41,743 bases of DNA from a virus. Below the pieces are notes generated by a model. The model was not told where the DNA came from, ran no database searches, and saw nothing but the letters and a program-made list of their open reading frames with translations. Positions 24,708-33,245 of the stretch are shown one piece after another. How positions within the stretch are numbered: the first letter of the stretch is position 1; the number at the start of each line of letters is the position of its first letter. The DNA is taken from positions 1 to 41,743 of IMG/VR virus record IMGVR_UViG_3300048592_000871, one strand, 5' to 3'. The position numbers and the translations under genes are program-made.

Positions 24708-25046
24708 ATGACAGCCTTCGAAAGCGTTGAAGAACTCATCCGGGCGGCACGCAACGGGCGCAGCCAGAAGGAATTCGCTGATCTCTTGAAGGTAGATCAG
24801 TCGATGGTGAGCAAGTACGAAAGGGGTAAGGCCAGCCCGCCCATCAGCGTCATCAACCACTGCATGCGTCTGGTGCATACGGCTGAGAGCGAAGCGACTC
24901 CGACGGCGGAACAACTCGCTGAACGGGTTCGCGTGACCTTGGCCGACCCCGATTTGGGGCAGGTACGCTCGGCGTTTTCCCGCTTGGTGGACGCCTTCGC
25001 GTCCGAACATGCGCAGCCCCGCACAGCGGGCACTGTGCTTCAATGA
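24708..25046 (+). CDS. XRE-family transcriptional regulator
   Basis: A 112-aa protein with a Cro/C1-type helix-turn-helix at about residues 8-50 (GRSQKEFADLLKVDQSMVSK then YERGKASPP). The C-terminal half is helical and variable. The ATG at 24708 is taken as start; TTG 24696 and GTG 24705 are possible. No clear Shine-Dalgarno is present. It follows the phage endolysin by 90 bases and precedes the DUF5131 gene by 14, so it may control that gene and itself. It is not a typical phage C1 repressor, since it lacks a LexA-like protease domain. Confidence 0.8.
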   Translation: MTAFESVEELIRAARNGRSQKEFADLLKVDQSMVSKYERGKASPPISVINHCMRLVHTAESEATPTAEQLAERVRVTLADPDLGQVRSAFSRLVDAFASEHAQPRTAGTVLQ

Positions 25047-25060
25047 CGTAGGAGGCCGAT

Positions 25061-25810
25061 ATGGCGACGCAATCGACCATCGAATGGACGGAGCAAACTT
25101 GGAATCCGACTACCGGATGCACCAAGGTCTCGCCCGGCTGCAAACACTGCTACGCCGAGGTGATGGCGCGGCGACTCCATGCGATGGGCGCTCCCGGCTA
25201 CGAGAACGAGTTCCAGCTCACTTTGCACGAGAACCGCCTTGAACAGCCTCTGACGCGCAAGAAGCCGACCGTGTACTTCGTCAACAGCATGAGCGATCTG
25301 TTTCACGAAGACGTGCCGGACAAGTTCCTCGACAGTGTGTTCTCGGTCATTGATGCAACGCCACATCACACGTATCAAATCCTAACCAAGCGTGCCGAGC
25401 GGTTGCCCGAGTATTTCGCACGCCGCGCTTGCCCGCAGAACGTGTGGCTGGGAGTGTCCGTGGAGGACAAAAAGTACGGCGTGCCGCGCATCGCTCACCT
25501 GCGCAAGGTGGATGCGCACATTCGCTTTCTGTCCGTCGAGCCGCTGCTTGAAGACCTAGGCCGCATCAACTTGCGCGATATCCACTGGGTGATCGTTGGC
25601 GGCGAATCCGGCCCGAAGGCACGTCCCATGCGCGAGGAATGGGTGGCAAACGTCCAGGCACGGGCTGAAGCCGCAGGCGCAGCGTTTTTCTTCAAACAGT
25701 GGGGCGGCTGGGGTGCCGACGGCGTCAAGCGCCACAAGAAGGCAAACGGGCGTATCTTCCGTGGTCGCACCTGGGATGACTATCCGCAGACGGCGGAGAC
25801 GCAGCTATAG
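25061..25810 (+). CDS. DUF5131 (Gp37/Gp68 family) three-Cys-motif protein
   Basis: A 249-aa protein of the phage Gp37/Gp68 family. The three-Cys motif is Cys20-x6-Cys27-x2-Cys30 followed by Tyr31 (GCTKVSPGCKHCYAE), resembling the radical-SAM cluster motif, though activity is unknown. Other family marks: IEWTEQTWNPTTGC at the N-terminus, VYFVNSMSDLFHEDVPD, YQILTKRAERLPE, NVWLGVSVED, RFLSVEPLLEDLG, VIVGGESGPKARPM and FFFKQWGGWGADG. AGGAGG about 7 bases before the ATG at 25061 is a strong ribosome site. Its stop codon overlaps that of the convergent TcmP gene within the palindrome CTATAG (25805-25810). DUF5131 and TcmP are known genomic partners. Confidence 0.88.
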   Translation: MATQSTIEWTEQTWNPTTGCTKVSPGCKHCYAEVMARRLHAMGAPGYENEFQLTLHENRLEQPLTRKKPTVYFVNSMSDLFHEDVPDKFLDSVFSVIDATPHHTYQILTKRAERLPEYFARRACPQNVWLGVSVEDKKYGVPRIAHLRKVDAHIRFLSVEPLLEDLGRINLRDIHWVIVGGESGPKARPMREEWVANVQARAEAAGAAFFFKQWGGWGADGVKRHKKANGRIFRGRTWDDYPQTAETQL

Positions 25811-26701
25811 CGTGTCCAGTATGTCTTTGGCGATCTTGGTCGCCAATCCGTATGCTGCTGGCTTTGGGTTCGACGCCGCGAAGTAGAGCGCGAATAGCGG
25901 CGCGCCGCTCGGATTTCTGGAATCGCCTCCCTGATACAGAACCTTGGGATCGGTCACGGCTGAAAACAGCCCCTTAAGGCGACTGGACACGAAGTTCAGC
26001 ATCTGACGGTGATCGGCGTTGCGTTCATCTCCATCATCCCCACCAAATAAGTCCGTTTGTCGTTTCTGCACATAAAACGCCTTACGCCATTCGTCGGTGC
26101 CCAGCACGCGGGTCAACGATGCCTCCTTGTCGGTATCCATTGCGTCGGCATTCTTCGCGGCCTGACGATACAACCCGGCGTAGGGGAACAAATACCAAAC
26201 ATCAATCGCGCCTGTCTTGGCTATCGCCTCCAGCGTTGACCACTCGACGTGCATCCCGAACGGATCAAGAAAAAGCACCGCGCGCTCACGTTGCCACTGG
26301 TATTGCCCGCACAAGGCTTTCAACGCAGCATTAGCATCGCTCTGGATCACTTCGATAGTCTTGCCCGGATACTCCGTACTCAGCGCGTTCAGGGCAGCCA
26401 ACTTCTTCGGTCGAAGCTCGATGAAGCAGAATTTGTGAAATGAGGGGTTGGTGGCCAAGGCTCTGCGCGCGGAGCCGTCGATGCTGGTTTTCTCACCATC
26501 CACTTTTATCTCGCAGCGGCCCGTACCAGCAAAAGCGTCGATATAAAGCCTGGTAAAGTTCTGCTTGCTGAGCGCGGTATTGAAAGCCACGAGGTACTTT
26601 TCCAGCGCCTCCAGCTTGATGCGAGTCCAGACACCACCGAACGCATGCCCATCATCCGGTCCCGTGTCGTCGCCAAATATGGATTCGTCCAGCACGCTCA
26701 T
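25805..26701 (-). CDS. tcmP: Three-Cys-motif partner protein TcmP
   Basis: A 298-aa TcmP-family protein, named for being encoded near three-Cys-motif (DUF5131) proteins. It looks like a Rossmann methyltransferase-type fold: YIDAFAGTGRC (residues 53-63, motif I-like), CFIELRPKKLAAL (acidic motif II-like), and VLFLDPFGMHVEW (142-154, motif IV-like). The partner function is not known. It is the last gene of the minus-strand defence operon, 12 bases after the helicase stop, with an AAGGATGA ribosome site that begins in that stop codon. It faces DUF5131 tail-to-tail. Its DNA looks less GC-rich than the helicase gene, suggesting separate acquisition. Confidence 0.85.
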   Translation of the reverse strand: MSVLDESIFGDDTGPDDGHAFGGVWTRIKLEALEKYLVAFNTALSKQNFTRLYIDAFAGTGRCEIKVDGEKTSIDGSARRALATNPSFHKFCFIELRPKKLAALNALSTEYPGKTIEVIQSDANAALKALCGQYQWQRERAVLFLDPFGMHVEWSTLEAIAKTGAIDVWYLFPYAGLYRQAAKNADAMDTDKEASLTRVLGTDEWRKAFYVQKRQTDLFGGDDGDERNADHRQMLNFVSSRLKGLFSAVTDPKVLYQGGDSRNPSGAPLFALYFAASNPKPAAYGLATKIAKDILDTL

Positions 26702-26713
26702 GTCGCGTCATCC

Positions 26714-29503
26714 TTAATGCATCAGTGGCGTGCTACCGCCAACAATTTCTACGTAACCGATCAGCTCCGCCGAGTAGCTACCATCGCCGTTCGCAGCCCC
26801 TTTGTGTTTCAGCTCCCGCTGCAGCGTTGGCTCTACCGCGCGGGTAAATAGCTCGATGCGCTGCTCCGGCAAGAATTGCGGTGTCGTGGCAGGCGCCTGG
26901 AGGTAGCGTTCGCACTGACGCTCCACCGCCGGAACACGTGTGCCATCCTGCTTGACGGCAATTGGTTGAACGACGACGCGACGCTCGCCGTTGCCTGCTG
27001 ATGCCTCAACCATCCACAGCGACAGCAATACCGGCGTATCCATGTCTCCGGTAACAGCAATACCAATATCCTCAGGCGGCACACTGCGCCAGCGACCAAG
27101 CTCCTCTTGCACTAAGGGATGATCCAAACCCATCAGCTCCAGATCGTCGTGGCTGGTGGCGGCATCCCGGCTAAGGGTAAATCGCGTACGGCGCACGCCA
27201 TCGACGGTCACCAGGTCATAGGTTTCGTTGTCGATCTTGATCAGCTTCTGCTGGCGGTCGGCCACCGCAGCGGCAAAGAAACGCACCAGTCGGTCCAGAC
27301 TCGACGACACGTCGGCGAAGGGTTTGTAGTCATCAAGACTGAAACCCTCCAAGTCCTGGAACAGATCGAACACCACCTGCCGAGCCTCGCGAGAATTCGA
27401 CAGAGCCGCCTCCAGCTCGACCTGTGTGCGTTTCAGCTCGGGATCGGACAACGCCTCCTGATAAAGGCGGTCGTAGTTGAGCCGCTCGGACAACTGGCCC
27501 AGAATCTGGGCACGCAGATCCTCGGCGACATTCCCTTGGTCGTCGACTTTCCCAACCGTCCTGGCGATCTCGGTGAGCTTCTCATCGAGCAGCAGGAAGA
27601 TGCGTCCCTCAATGGTGTCCGACAGCACCAGGTTGTAGACCTGTGCCGTATGGTTCTGCCCGTAACGGTGGATGCGGCCGATGCGCTGCTCCACATCCAT
27701 CGGGTTCCACGGCAAATCGAAGTTGAACAAGATGCGCGCGAACTGAAGGTTAATGCCTTCACGCCCGGCTGCGGTACAGACCAGCACACGTGGGCCGTCC
27801 TTCTGACGGAACCGGCGCTCTGCTGCCACCTTGGCACCGTGATCTCCACCGCGCAGCACCGCAACACCCTGACCGGGGAAGGTCTGGTCAATCTCACGGG
27901 CGATCAGGTCCACAGTACCGAGGTAGGTGGCGAACACCACAATCTTCTCGTTCGGGTTCTGCCGCCACAGGATGCCAAGGCCGTCCAGCAGCTTCTGCGC
28001 CTTGGTTTCACGCTGCTGCGGGAAGACCTTGAGCAGATCGCCGATACGCAGCCGTTCTTCAGGCAGGTGCAGCTCCACGACAGCCGATGCGGCTTCTTCA
28101 GCGTGGGCAGCCCCGTATTCGCTACCGTAGGGGTCAGAGGCCAGCTCCAGCGCTTCCTCATCCAGCTTTTTAACGAGCCGGTACTTGAGATCGGCGAGCA
28201 CACGATCCACTTCGCTGCGACCGATGCTGTCGCGCGCCACACCGAATTCCTCGTGTATCAGTTCGCGAGCCTCCTCCATAAGGCGTTCTCGGCCCTCGAT
28301 GTCGAGGTCTTTGTCCCGCAGAAATGCCTCGTGCAGCGTCAGCATCAGCAGACGGCGCTTGAGGGTACGCCGTACAGCGGCAAAGCTTGATGCCGCGATC
28401 TTCTGGAAGATCGCCATCAGGAAGCCAAGCGCCTGACCTTTGCCCCCCTGGCGGCGCGCCAGATTGAAGCCGTCTTCCAGGTACTCGCGCAGCTTCTCGT
28501 AAAATCGGCGCTCCTCCTCGTTCATGAGGAAGGACTCGGTATGCACCCAGCGCCGCGCAAACAGCGGCGACCCATCCGGCTGGCAAGCATCTGCCTTGGT
28601 GCGCCGGTACATCACCGTGTTGAGCCTGTGCCGGTGCTCCAGCATTTCTTCAGGGCTACCAAACAGCGTCGGATTCAGCAGCTGGGCCAGCATCCAGAAC
28701 TGGAAGTGATTGCCTTGGTGTGGCGTGGCCGACAAGAGCAGCAGGTCGCGTGAATGGTCTTTCAACGCCTCGGCCAGCTTGTAGTTCTCGGTCTTTCTGA
28801 CTTTTCCGCCGGTGCGGTAGGCGGTCAGGTGGTGGGCTTCGTCGAACACCACCAGATCCCAACGCGGCGCATCCAGCAAACGCTTGATACGCGCCGGTCG
28901 CTTCAGGGTGTCGATGCTGGCGATCAGGCGGTCGTGCTTGGCGAAGGCATTTGTCTTGCGGTCGGTGATGTCGCCCTCGGAGCCGAACACCTCGAAGTCG
29001 AGGTTGAAGACCTCGTTGAGCTCACGGTGCCAGTTGTTCACGAGCCCGGCAGGCACCACCATCAGCGCTCGCTTGAGTTCGCCACGACTGGCCAATTCCC
29101 GCAGGATGAGCGCAGTTTCGATGGTCTTGCCCAGCCCGACCTCGTCGGCGATCAGATAGCGTCGCGGCGACGCGGTGGCAATGCGGTGGGTCAGCACCAC
29201 CTGGTGCGGGAGCAAGTCGATCTTGGCGGAGGTCAGCGCCGACGCGCTTTCCATCACCGGCAGCGCATGGGCCTCATAGGACAGCCATGCCTTGCGCGCC
29301 CGATCCGCGCCACCGTCCACCGCGCGGAGGATGCGCTCCGTGCGCGATAGCTCTCGGCGGATCGAACCGACAGGGACACGGCGCTCGCCAACGCCGAAGA
29401 ATGCACGCAGATAACCGTCGCGCGCCGCGTCGAGAACAACTCCCTGGCCGTACTCGTGATGGGTGATCCGCTCGCCGGGGGAAAAGACTTCGTCAACCGC
29501 CAT
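26714..29503 (-). CDS. SNF2-type superfamily 2 helicase (BREX-like defence)
   Basis: A 929-aa DEAD/SNF2 ATPase. RecA1: motif I DEVGLGKT (residues 120-127), motif II DEAH (221-224), motif III SATPHQG (258-264). RecA2: TAAGREGINLQ, NFDLPWNP and QRIGRIHRYGQ (about residues 604-614). An N-terminal segment (SPGERITHHEYGQGVVLD) looks like a small SH3/CarD-like beta domain. The C-terminus (DLVTVDGVRRTRFTLSRDAA; MDTPVLLSLWMVEASAG) is typical of helicases in BREX-like and DISARM-like loci. The ATG at 29503 overlaps the upstream stop (TAATG); an open extension to 29566 overlaps the upstream gene and is rejected. Probably drives DNA translocation or remodelling in phage exclusion. Confidence 0.92.
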   Translation of the reverse strand: MAVDEVFSPGERITHHEYGQGVVLDAARDGYLRAFFGVGERRVPVGSIRRELSRTERILRAVDGGADRARKAWLSYEAHALPVMESASALTSAKIDLLPHQVVLTHRIATASPRRYLIADEVGLGKTIETALILRELASRGELKRALMVVPAGLVNNWHRELNEVFNLDFEVFGSEGDITDRKTNAFAKHDRLIASIDTLKRPARIKRLLDAPRWDLVVFDEAHHLTAYRTGGKVRKTENYKLAEALKDHSRDLLLLSATPHQGNHFQFWMLAQLLNPTLFGSPEEMLEHRHRLNTVMYRRTKADACQPDGSPLFARRWVHTESFLMNEEERRFYEKLREYLEDGFNLARRQGGKGQALGFLMAIFQKIAASSFAAVRRTLKRRLLMLTLHEAFLRDKDLDIEGRERLMEEARELIHEEFGVARDSIGRSEVDRVLADLKYRLVKKLDEEALELASDPYGSEYGAAHAEEAASAVVELHLPEERLRIGDLLKVFPQQRETKAQKLLDGLGILWRQNPNEKIVVFATYLGTVDLIAREIDQTFPGQGVAVLRGGDHGAKVAAERRFRQKDGPRVLVCTAAGREGINLQFARILFNFDLPWNPMDVEQRIGRIHRYGQNHTAQVYNLVLSDTIEGRIFLLLDEKLTEIARTVGKVDDQGNVAEDLRAQILGQLSERLNYDRLYQEALSDPELKRTQVELEAALSNSREARQVVFDLFQDLEGFSLDDYKPFADVSSSLDRLVRFFAAAVADRQQKLIKIDNETYDLVTVDGVRRTRFTLSRDAATSHDDLELMGLDHPLVQEELGRWRSVPPEDIGIAVTGDMDTPVLLSLWMVEASAGNGERRVVVQPIAVKQDGTRVPAVERQCERYLQAPATTPQFLPEQRIELFTRAVEPTLQRELKHKGAANGDGSYSAELIGYVEIVGGSTPLMH

Positions 29504-30024
29504 TAAGACAGCCTCGGGTGGTGCAGGCCGATCCACCCCGGGCCGTCCGGGTCGCTGTTGGTGCAATCGGGGTCGATGATGCGTCCGACGTCGGCCTCAG
29601 CGCCCGCCCACAGAATGCGCCCGAGGTCGAGGTGCTGATTGCTGTGCGGGGCCGAGCACACCCACGAATAGGCTTCGGTGGCGCGGTTCATCTTCACCCG
29701 GTTCTTGCCCGTTGGCAGCCAGAACACCAGGGCGGCCTCCAGGCTGTACTCGTCCTGGAAAGCGAGCACGGCCGGCAGCAAGTCGGACTTCATCCACGCC
29801 TCTCCCTCGGTCGGGTCCATCAGGTCAACGCAGCCTTCTAGGCCCGCCACCACCAGCGTATTGCCGTCGTTGCAGGGCAGATCGTCGGGCCATTGGCCGA
29901 CCATCGCGAAAAACTGGCGGATCGAGACCACCTGCTGGGGTTGTGCCAACACCGACAGGACCTCACCACCCCACAGCAGGCTCACCCCGCGACGCTTCCA
30001 TACATCTCCCTGCAGAATCTTCAT
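29503..30024 (-). CDS. Unknown 173-aa protein in the defence operon
   Basis: I do not recognise a family. ATG at 30024, two bases after the methylase stop; its TAA overlaps the helicase ATG (TAATG), so it is clearly inside the operon. The sequence begins MKILQGDVWKRRGVSLLWGG, is Trp-rich and mostly beta/alpha (VVSIRQFFAMVGQWPDDLPC; NTLVVAGLEGCVDLMDPTEG; ALVFWLPTGKNRVKM). It has no P-loop, membrane segment or metal motif that I can see. The size recalls the small accessory genes (BrxA/BrxB/BrxF) of BREX loci, but no motif supports equating them. A dedicated partner of the helicase or methylase is the natural guess. Confidence 0.8.
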   Translation of the reverse strand: MKILQGDVWKRRGVSLLWGGEVLSVLAQPQQVVSIRQFFAMVGQWPDDLPCNDGNTLVVAGLEGCVDLMDPTEGEAWMKSDLLPAVLAFQDEYSLEAALVFWLPTGKNRVKMNRATEAYSWVCSAPHSNQHLDLGRILWAGAEADVGRIIDPDCTNSDPDGPGWIGLHHPRLS

Positions 30025-30026
30025 GG

Positions 30027-33000
30027 CTATGCCTCGTCGAAGAACAGTGCCATCTGCTGCACCTGCTGCTGATGCGAGGCGGCCCAGTTGTTGTAGATGG
30101 ACAGCGCGCGGGATGCGGCGTTTCGGGTCTGCTGCGTCGCGCCGCGCCTGCCCAGCCATTCCAATAACGCCTTCAAGGCAGCGTGTGGTTTGAAGTTTTC
30201 GTTCTTCAATGTGTCCGCCGCATTGATGCCGCTGCCGTCGAAACAGGCGCCAATCAACACCAGTGCCTGGTCGAGGTCGGAGGTGAGCTTGCGCTTGTGC
30301 TTGCCCTGCCAGTCGCGCGCAAAGTCGAGCGGATCGACCAGCGTGAACACCTTGTTCTTTTCCGAGCACCAGCCACGTTGTACAAACTCATCCGGCGTGG
30401 TGATCGAGCCACGGAGAAACTTCTGCAGCTGGTCGCGGGCGATTTCGGTCTTGCTGTCGAAGGTGCGCAGGAACTGCCGCGACATCGGCTCGGCAGTGAC
30501 CGGCGGCACTTCCTTGCCCTTGTCGGCGTCTTCGTCGATCAGCTGGTTGATACCGACCAGCGCATCCTTGACGGAGATCGCACGTCCCTCGTCCACATAG
30601 ACCTTGCCGTAGTGGCGGGAGAAGTATTCCAGCGCCTTGCCGCGCCGGATCACCTGGATGTCTGCCGCCGGCAGACCTTCCTTGGCGTGGTTTTCCAACA
30701 TGGCCTGCAGTTGCCTCACATCGGCCATCACCTCGCGACGCATCCGACCCCAGCTCACCGGTTTGGGCTCTTCGGTGCGTTTCCGGCAAACGTGGATGAT
30801 GTCGTACTCGATCTTTTGAGATCCGAACGAAGCATTTTCGCCTTTTGTTTCGTCGGAACGTACAGGATAGGTTGCCTCGAGGTAATACCCGGCATCGAAC
30901 AACGACTCCAGAACAGCCACCCAGGCTTCGTCATCGTCATGATGGAAAGTGAACGCCAGAATGCCGCCTGGCTTAAGTATGCGGTGCGCTTCCCTCCAGC
31001 AATTGGTGAGTAAACGCTGATAGAAACCATTTGGATCATCTGGTTCGCGGAAAGGGTTCGCGACAGCCTCTAGCGACTTTGGCGTGTACTCGGCGCCGAA
31101 AATTTCAGAGTATTTTCCTTTAAGCACAAGACGTAGCCAGACATAGAAGAAGTCAGCCAGCTCTGCATATTGCAGAATGCCACCGAAGGGCGGGTCTGTG
31201 ATGACGAGATCAATGCTGCTATCAGATATCTGTGACAGACCTGTAGACGAGCCACAAAAGATTTCAGACTCACCAACGTAATCTTGAGGAAATACTTTCT
31301 CGCTTTTCCCGCTGACTCTAGCTGCAAGTGTCGCATCCTTACTTCTCAATCCTTCTGCGCTAACAAGCTCCCACGGGTTGGCTTTCCAAGTGAACGCATC
31401 GAATAATCCACCAATGGCCGATTTCCAACTGCCATCTCCAACTGGGTTGAATACACTTGGCTCTAAGTTGGTGCTTCTCGGATGAAAGTTGTTGTTACTT
31501 AACGCGGCCGAGATTTGATTGTTTTTTACATGCCAAATACTGAAAGTGTTATTGCACCGCAGGTACTGCTGGAACGCGCCCAGTACATATTCGCGTACCG
31601 TCCAGTCATAATTTCCAAGGGTTGCTATAGCCTTGAGCAGTTGAGCGTGCACTAGCAACTGGCGCGGGTTGAACATTGTCCAATAGTGGGTCAATCCGTG
31701 TTCGGGAATGGCCCAGCCGTGGGTTTTCCATCCAAGAGATAGCTCGGAGCGCGGCCAGTAGTCCTTCAGATCACCATCCTTGCGCGCTTCCCATTCCGCA
31801 AACGCAGTGCCTTGTTGCCTAGCATGCGTTGAACCGTAGGCTGCAAAGAAACGACCTCTGTTAGGCTTGCCCGCCGCATCGCGCTTTGGCGCGTAGCCTT
31901 GCACAGCATAGGCAGCCATTGGCCCGGTCTTGCCGGTGTTTTTTATAGTGGTAAGAACGTCCTGCACCGTGCCGCAGGCAGAGCAGGCGTAGTGCGATTT
32001 CTTAGGCACCGTGCCTTTCTCCGGCGCGAATGTGATGTTCGTTTCCGGGCAGGTCACTTGGTCCGGCAGCGATCCGCGCACCTCCAGCAAGCGAATTTTC
32101 GCAGCGCGCTCCTGATCCCAGCGTGTGGTCGCCGCCACATCGTCCTGCGCCGAGCCGCCGTAGGACTGTCCATTCGCATCCTGCCTTGGAGCGCCAGCTA
32201 GCCATTGCGGATGCACCAGCAGGCTGAGTTCCACCTTCTTGTTCTTGCCCTTGCCGAGATTGACCATCGCGGTGTGGCCGCAATGCGGGCAGACCACGCC
32301 TTTCTTGCGGTCGAGCACGGAGAACGGGTGTTCATCCGGCGCGACGTACAGCGGCGCCTCTGGGGCCAACCGCGCGGCGTCCTCCTCAACGTGGAACTCA
32401 CCGCCGCATTTGCTGCAGGTGTGCTCCCAGTGATTGACGCTGATGGTTTTCACCGCCATCACTGTGCTGGACATGATTGGCGTGCGATGACCGCAACCCG
32501 TCACCTGACAAGGACCGTGCTTGGCCCAGAAGGTGTAGATAATTTCCGGCCCTTCGTAGCGGTAGTCCTTGCGCTCGTCACGTGGAATCGTCAGCGGATC
32601 GAAATCGGCTGGCATCACCTTCTCGGTCGGGAGATGCGTCCATGTGCCTTTCTCGCCGTTCGGGCCGTCGCAGTAGTAGTACGGCATGATCTGCGACTTG
32701 ACCTCGTCCTCGATGTCGGCGAGGAGGCGCTTCACCTCCTCGAGATCGACATTGGCCAGTTCTTGCTTGACCACGAACCATGCGACTGGGTTCAGGTCGT
32801 TGCCGACCATCTGCATGCCGAGGCGCGAGCCTTCCACCAGTGTGGTGCCGCCGCCCATGAAGATATCGGCTACCTTCACGTGCTTGAACGCGCCTTTCTT
32901 CTGGTGGTTGGCGTAGTAGTTGTCCCACACCAGCTTTGCCGTATGCGACCTGTCTTCCGGTCCCTTGGTGGCCGCCGCAATTAACATCGAGCGGAAGACG

Positions 33001-33233
33001 CTTGATTGCCGCCGCGCCCAGTATTTTGACATCTGATATATAGGCTTTTTTGCAGCCCCCGATGCCGCTTCGATAGTGGCCACCTGATTGACGGATAGGA
33101 TCGGAAAATCGACCTCCAGGCAAGTCTTGGGGCGGTTCGGGTCGTTGAAATCGACGGTTTCCATCGCGACCGTCTTGCCAGCGCCTACGGCTTTAGCAAC
33201 TTCTTGTGCGAGCAGTTCTTTTTTTGTTGCCAT
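30027..33233 (-). CDS. DUF1156 zinc-ribbon DNA methyltransferase (PglX-like role)
   Basis: A 1068-aa adenine-type DNA methylase of the DUF1156 family. N-terminus with the family segment YWARRQSSVFRSMLIAA (about 71-87), motif I VADIFMGGGTT (121-131) with acidic NDLNP after it, and motif IV ITDPPFGG near residue 679. At least four zinc-binding knuckles lie between: CQVTGCG (about 243), CSKCGG (about 274), CPHCGH (about 316), CSACGT (about 417). The C-terminal 250 residues are helical and may form a specificity or contact domain. In BREX-like systems such methylases mark host DNA. A segment at about 30820-31700 is much poorer in GC than the rest of the gene. Starts 12 bases after the PglZ-gene stop. 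Confidence 0.93.
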   Translation of the reverse strand: MATKKELLAQEVAKAVGAGKTVAMETVDFNDPNRPKTCLEVDFPILSVNQVATIEAASGAAKKPIYQMSKYWARRQSSVFRSMLIAAATKGPEDRSHTAKLVWDNYYANHQKKGAFKHVKVADIFMGGGTTLVEGSRLGMQMVGNDLNPVAWFVVKQELANVDLEEVKRLLADIEDEVKSQIMPYYYCDGPNGEKGTWTHLPTEKVMPADFDPLTIPRDERKDYRYEGPEIIYTFWAKHGPCQVTGCGHRTPIMSSTVMAVKTISVNHWEHTCSKCGGEFHVEEDAARLAPEAPLYVAPDEHPFSVLDRKKGVVCPHCGHTAMVNLGKGKNKKVELSLLVHPQWLAGAPRQDANGQSYGGSAQDDVAATTRWDQERAAKIRLLEVRGSLPDQVTCPETNITFAPEKGTVPKKSHYACSACGTVQDVLTTIKNTGKTGPMAAYAVQGYAPKRDAAGKPNRGRFFAAYGSTHARQQGTAFAEWEARKDGDLKDYWPRSELSLGWKTHGWAIPEHGLTHYWTMFNPRQLLVHAQLLKAIATLGNYDWTVREYVLGAFQQYLRCNNTFSIWHVKNNQISAALSNNNFHPRSTNLEPSVFNPVGDGSWKSAIGGLFDAFTWKANPWELVSAEGLRSKDATLAARVSGKSEKVFPQDYVGESEIFCGSSTGLSQISDSSIDLVITDPPFGGILQYAELADFFYVWLRLVLKGKYSEIFGAEYTPKSLEAVANPFREPDDPNGFYQRLLTNCWREAHRILKPGGILAFTFHHDDDEAWVAVLESLFDAGYYLEATYPVRSDETKGENASFGSQKIEYDIIHVCRKRTEEPKPVSWGRMRREVMADVRQLQAMLENHAKEGLPAADIQVIRRGKALEYFSRHYGKVYVDEGRAISVKDALVGINQLIDEDADKGKEVPPVTAEPMSRQFLRTFDSKTEIARDQLQKFLRGSITTPDEFVQRGWCSEKNKVFTLVDPLDFARDWQGKHKRKLTSDLDQALVLIGACFDGSGINAADTLKNENFKPHAALKALLEWLGRRGATQQTRNAASRALSIYNNWAASHQQQVQQMALFFDEA

Positions 33234-33245
33234 ACCGGGCGTTCC

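Noticed and set aside
24696-25046. XRE gene as the prophage C1 repressor
   Set aside because: No LexA-like C-terminal domain, no divergent cro or early promoter; it is placed after the lysis genes with DUF5131.
27119-28390. 423-aa + strand open frame opposite the helicase
   Set aside because: Antisense shadow; composition is His/Gln/Val-rich without domain signals.
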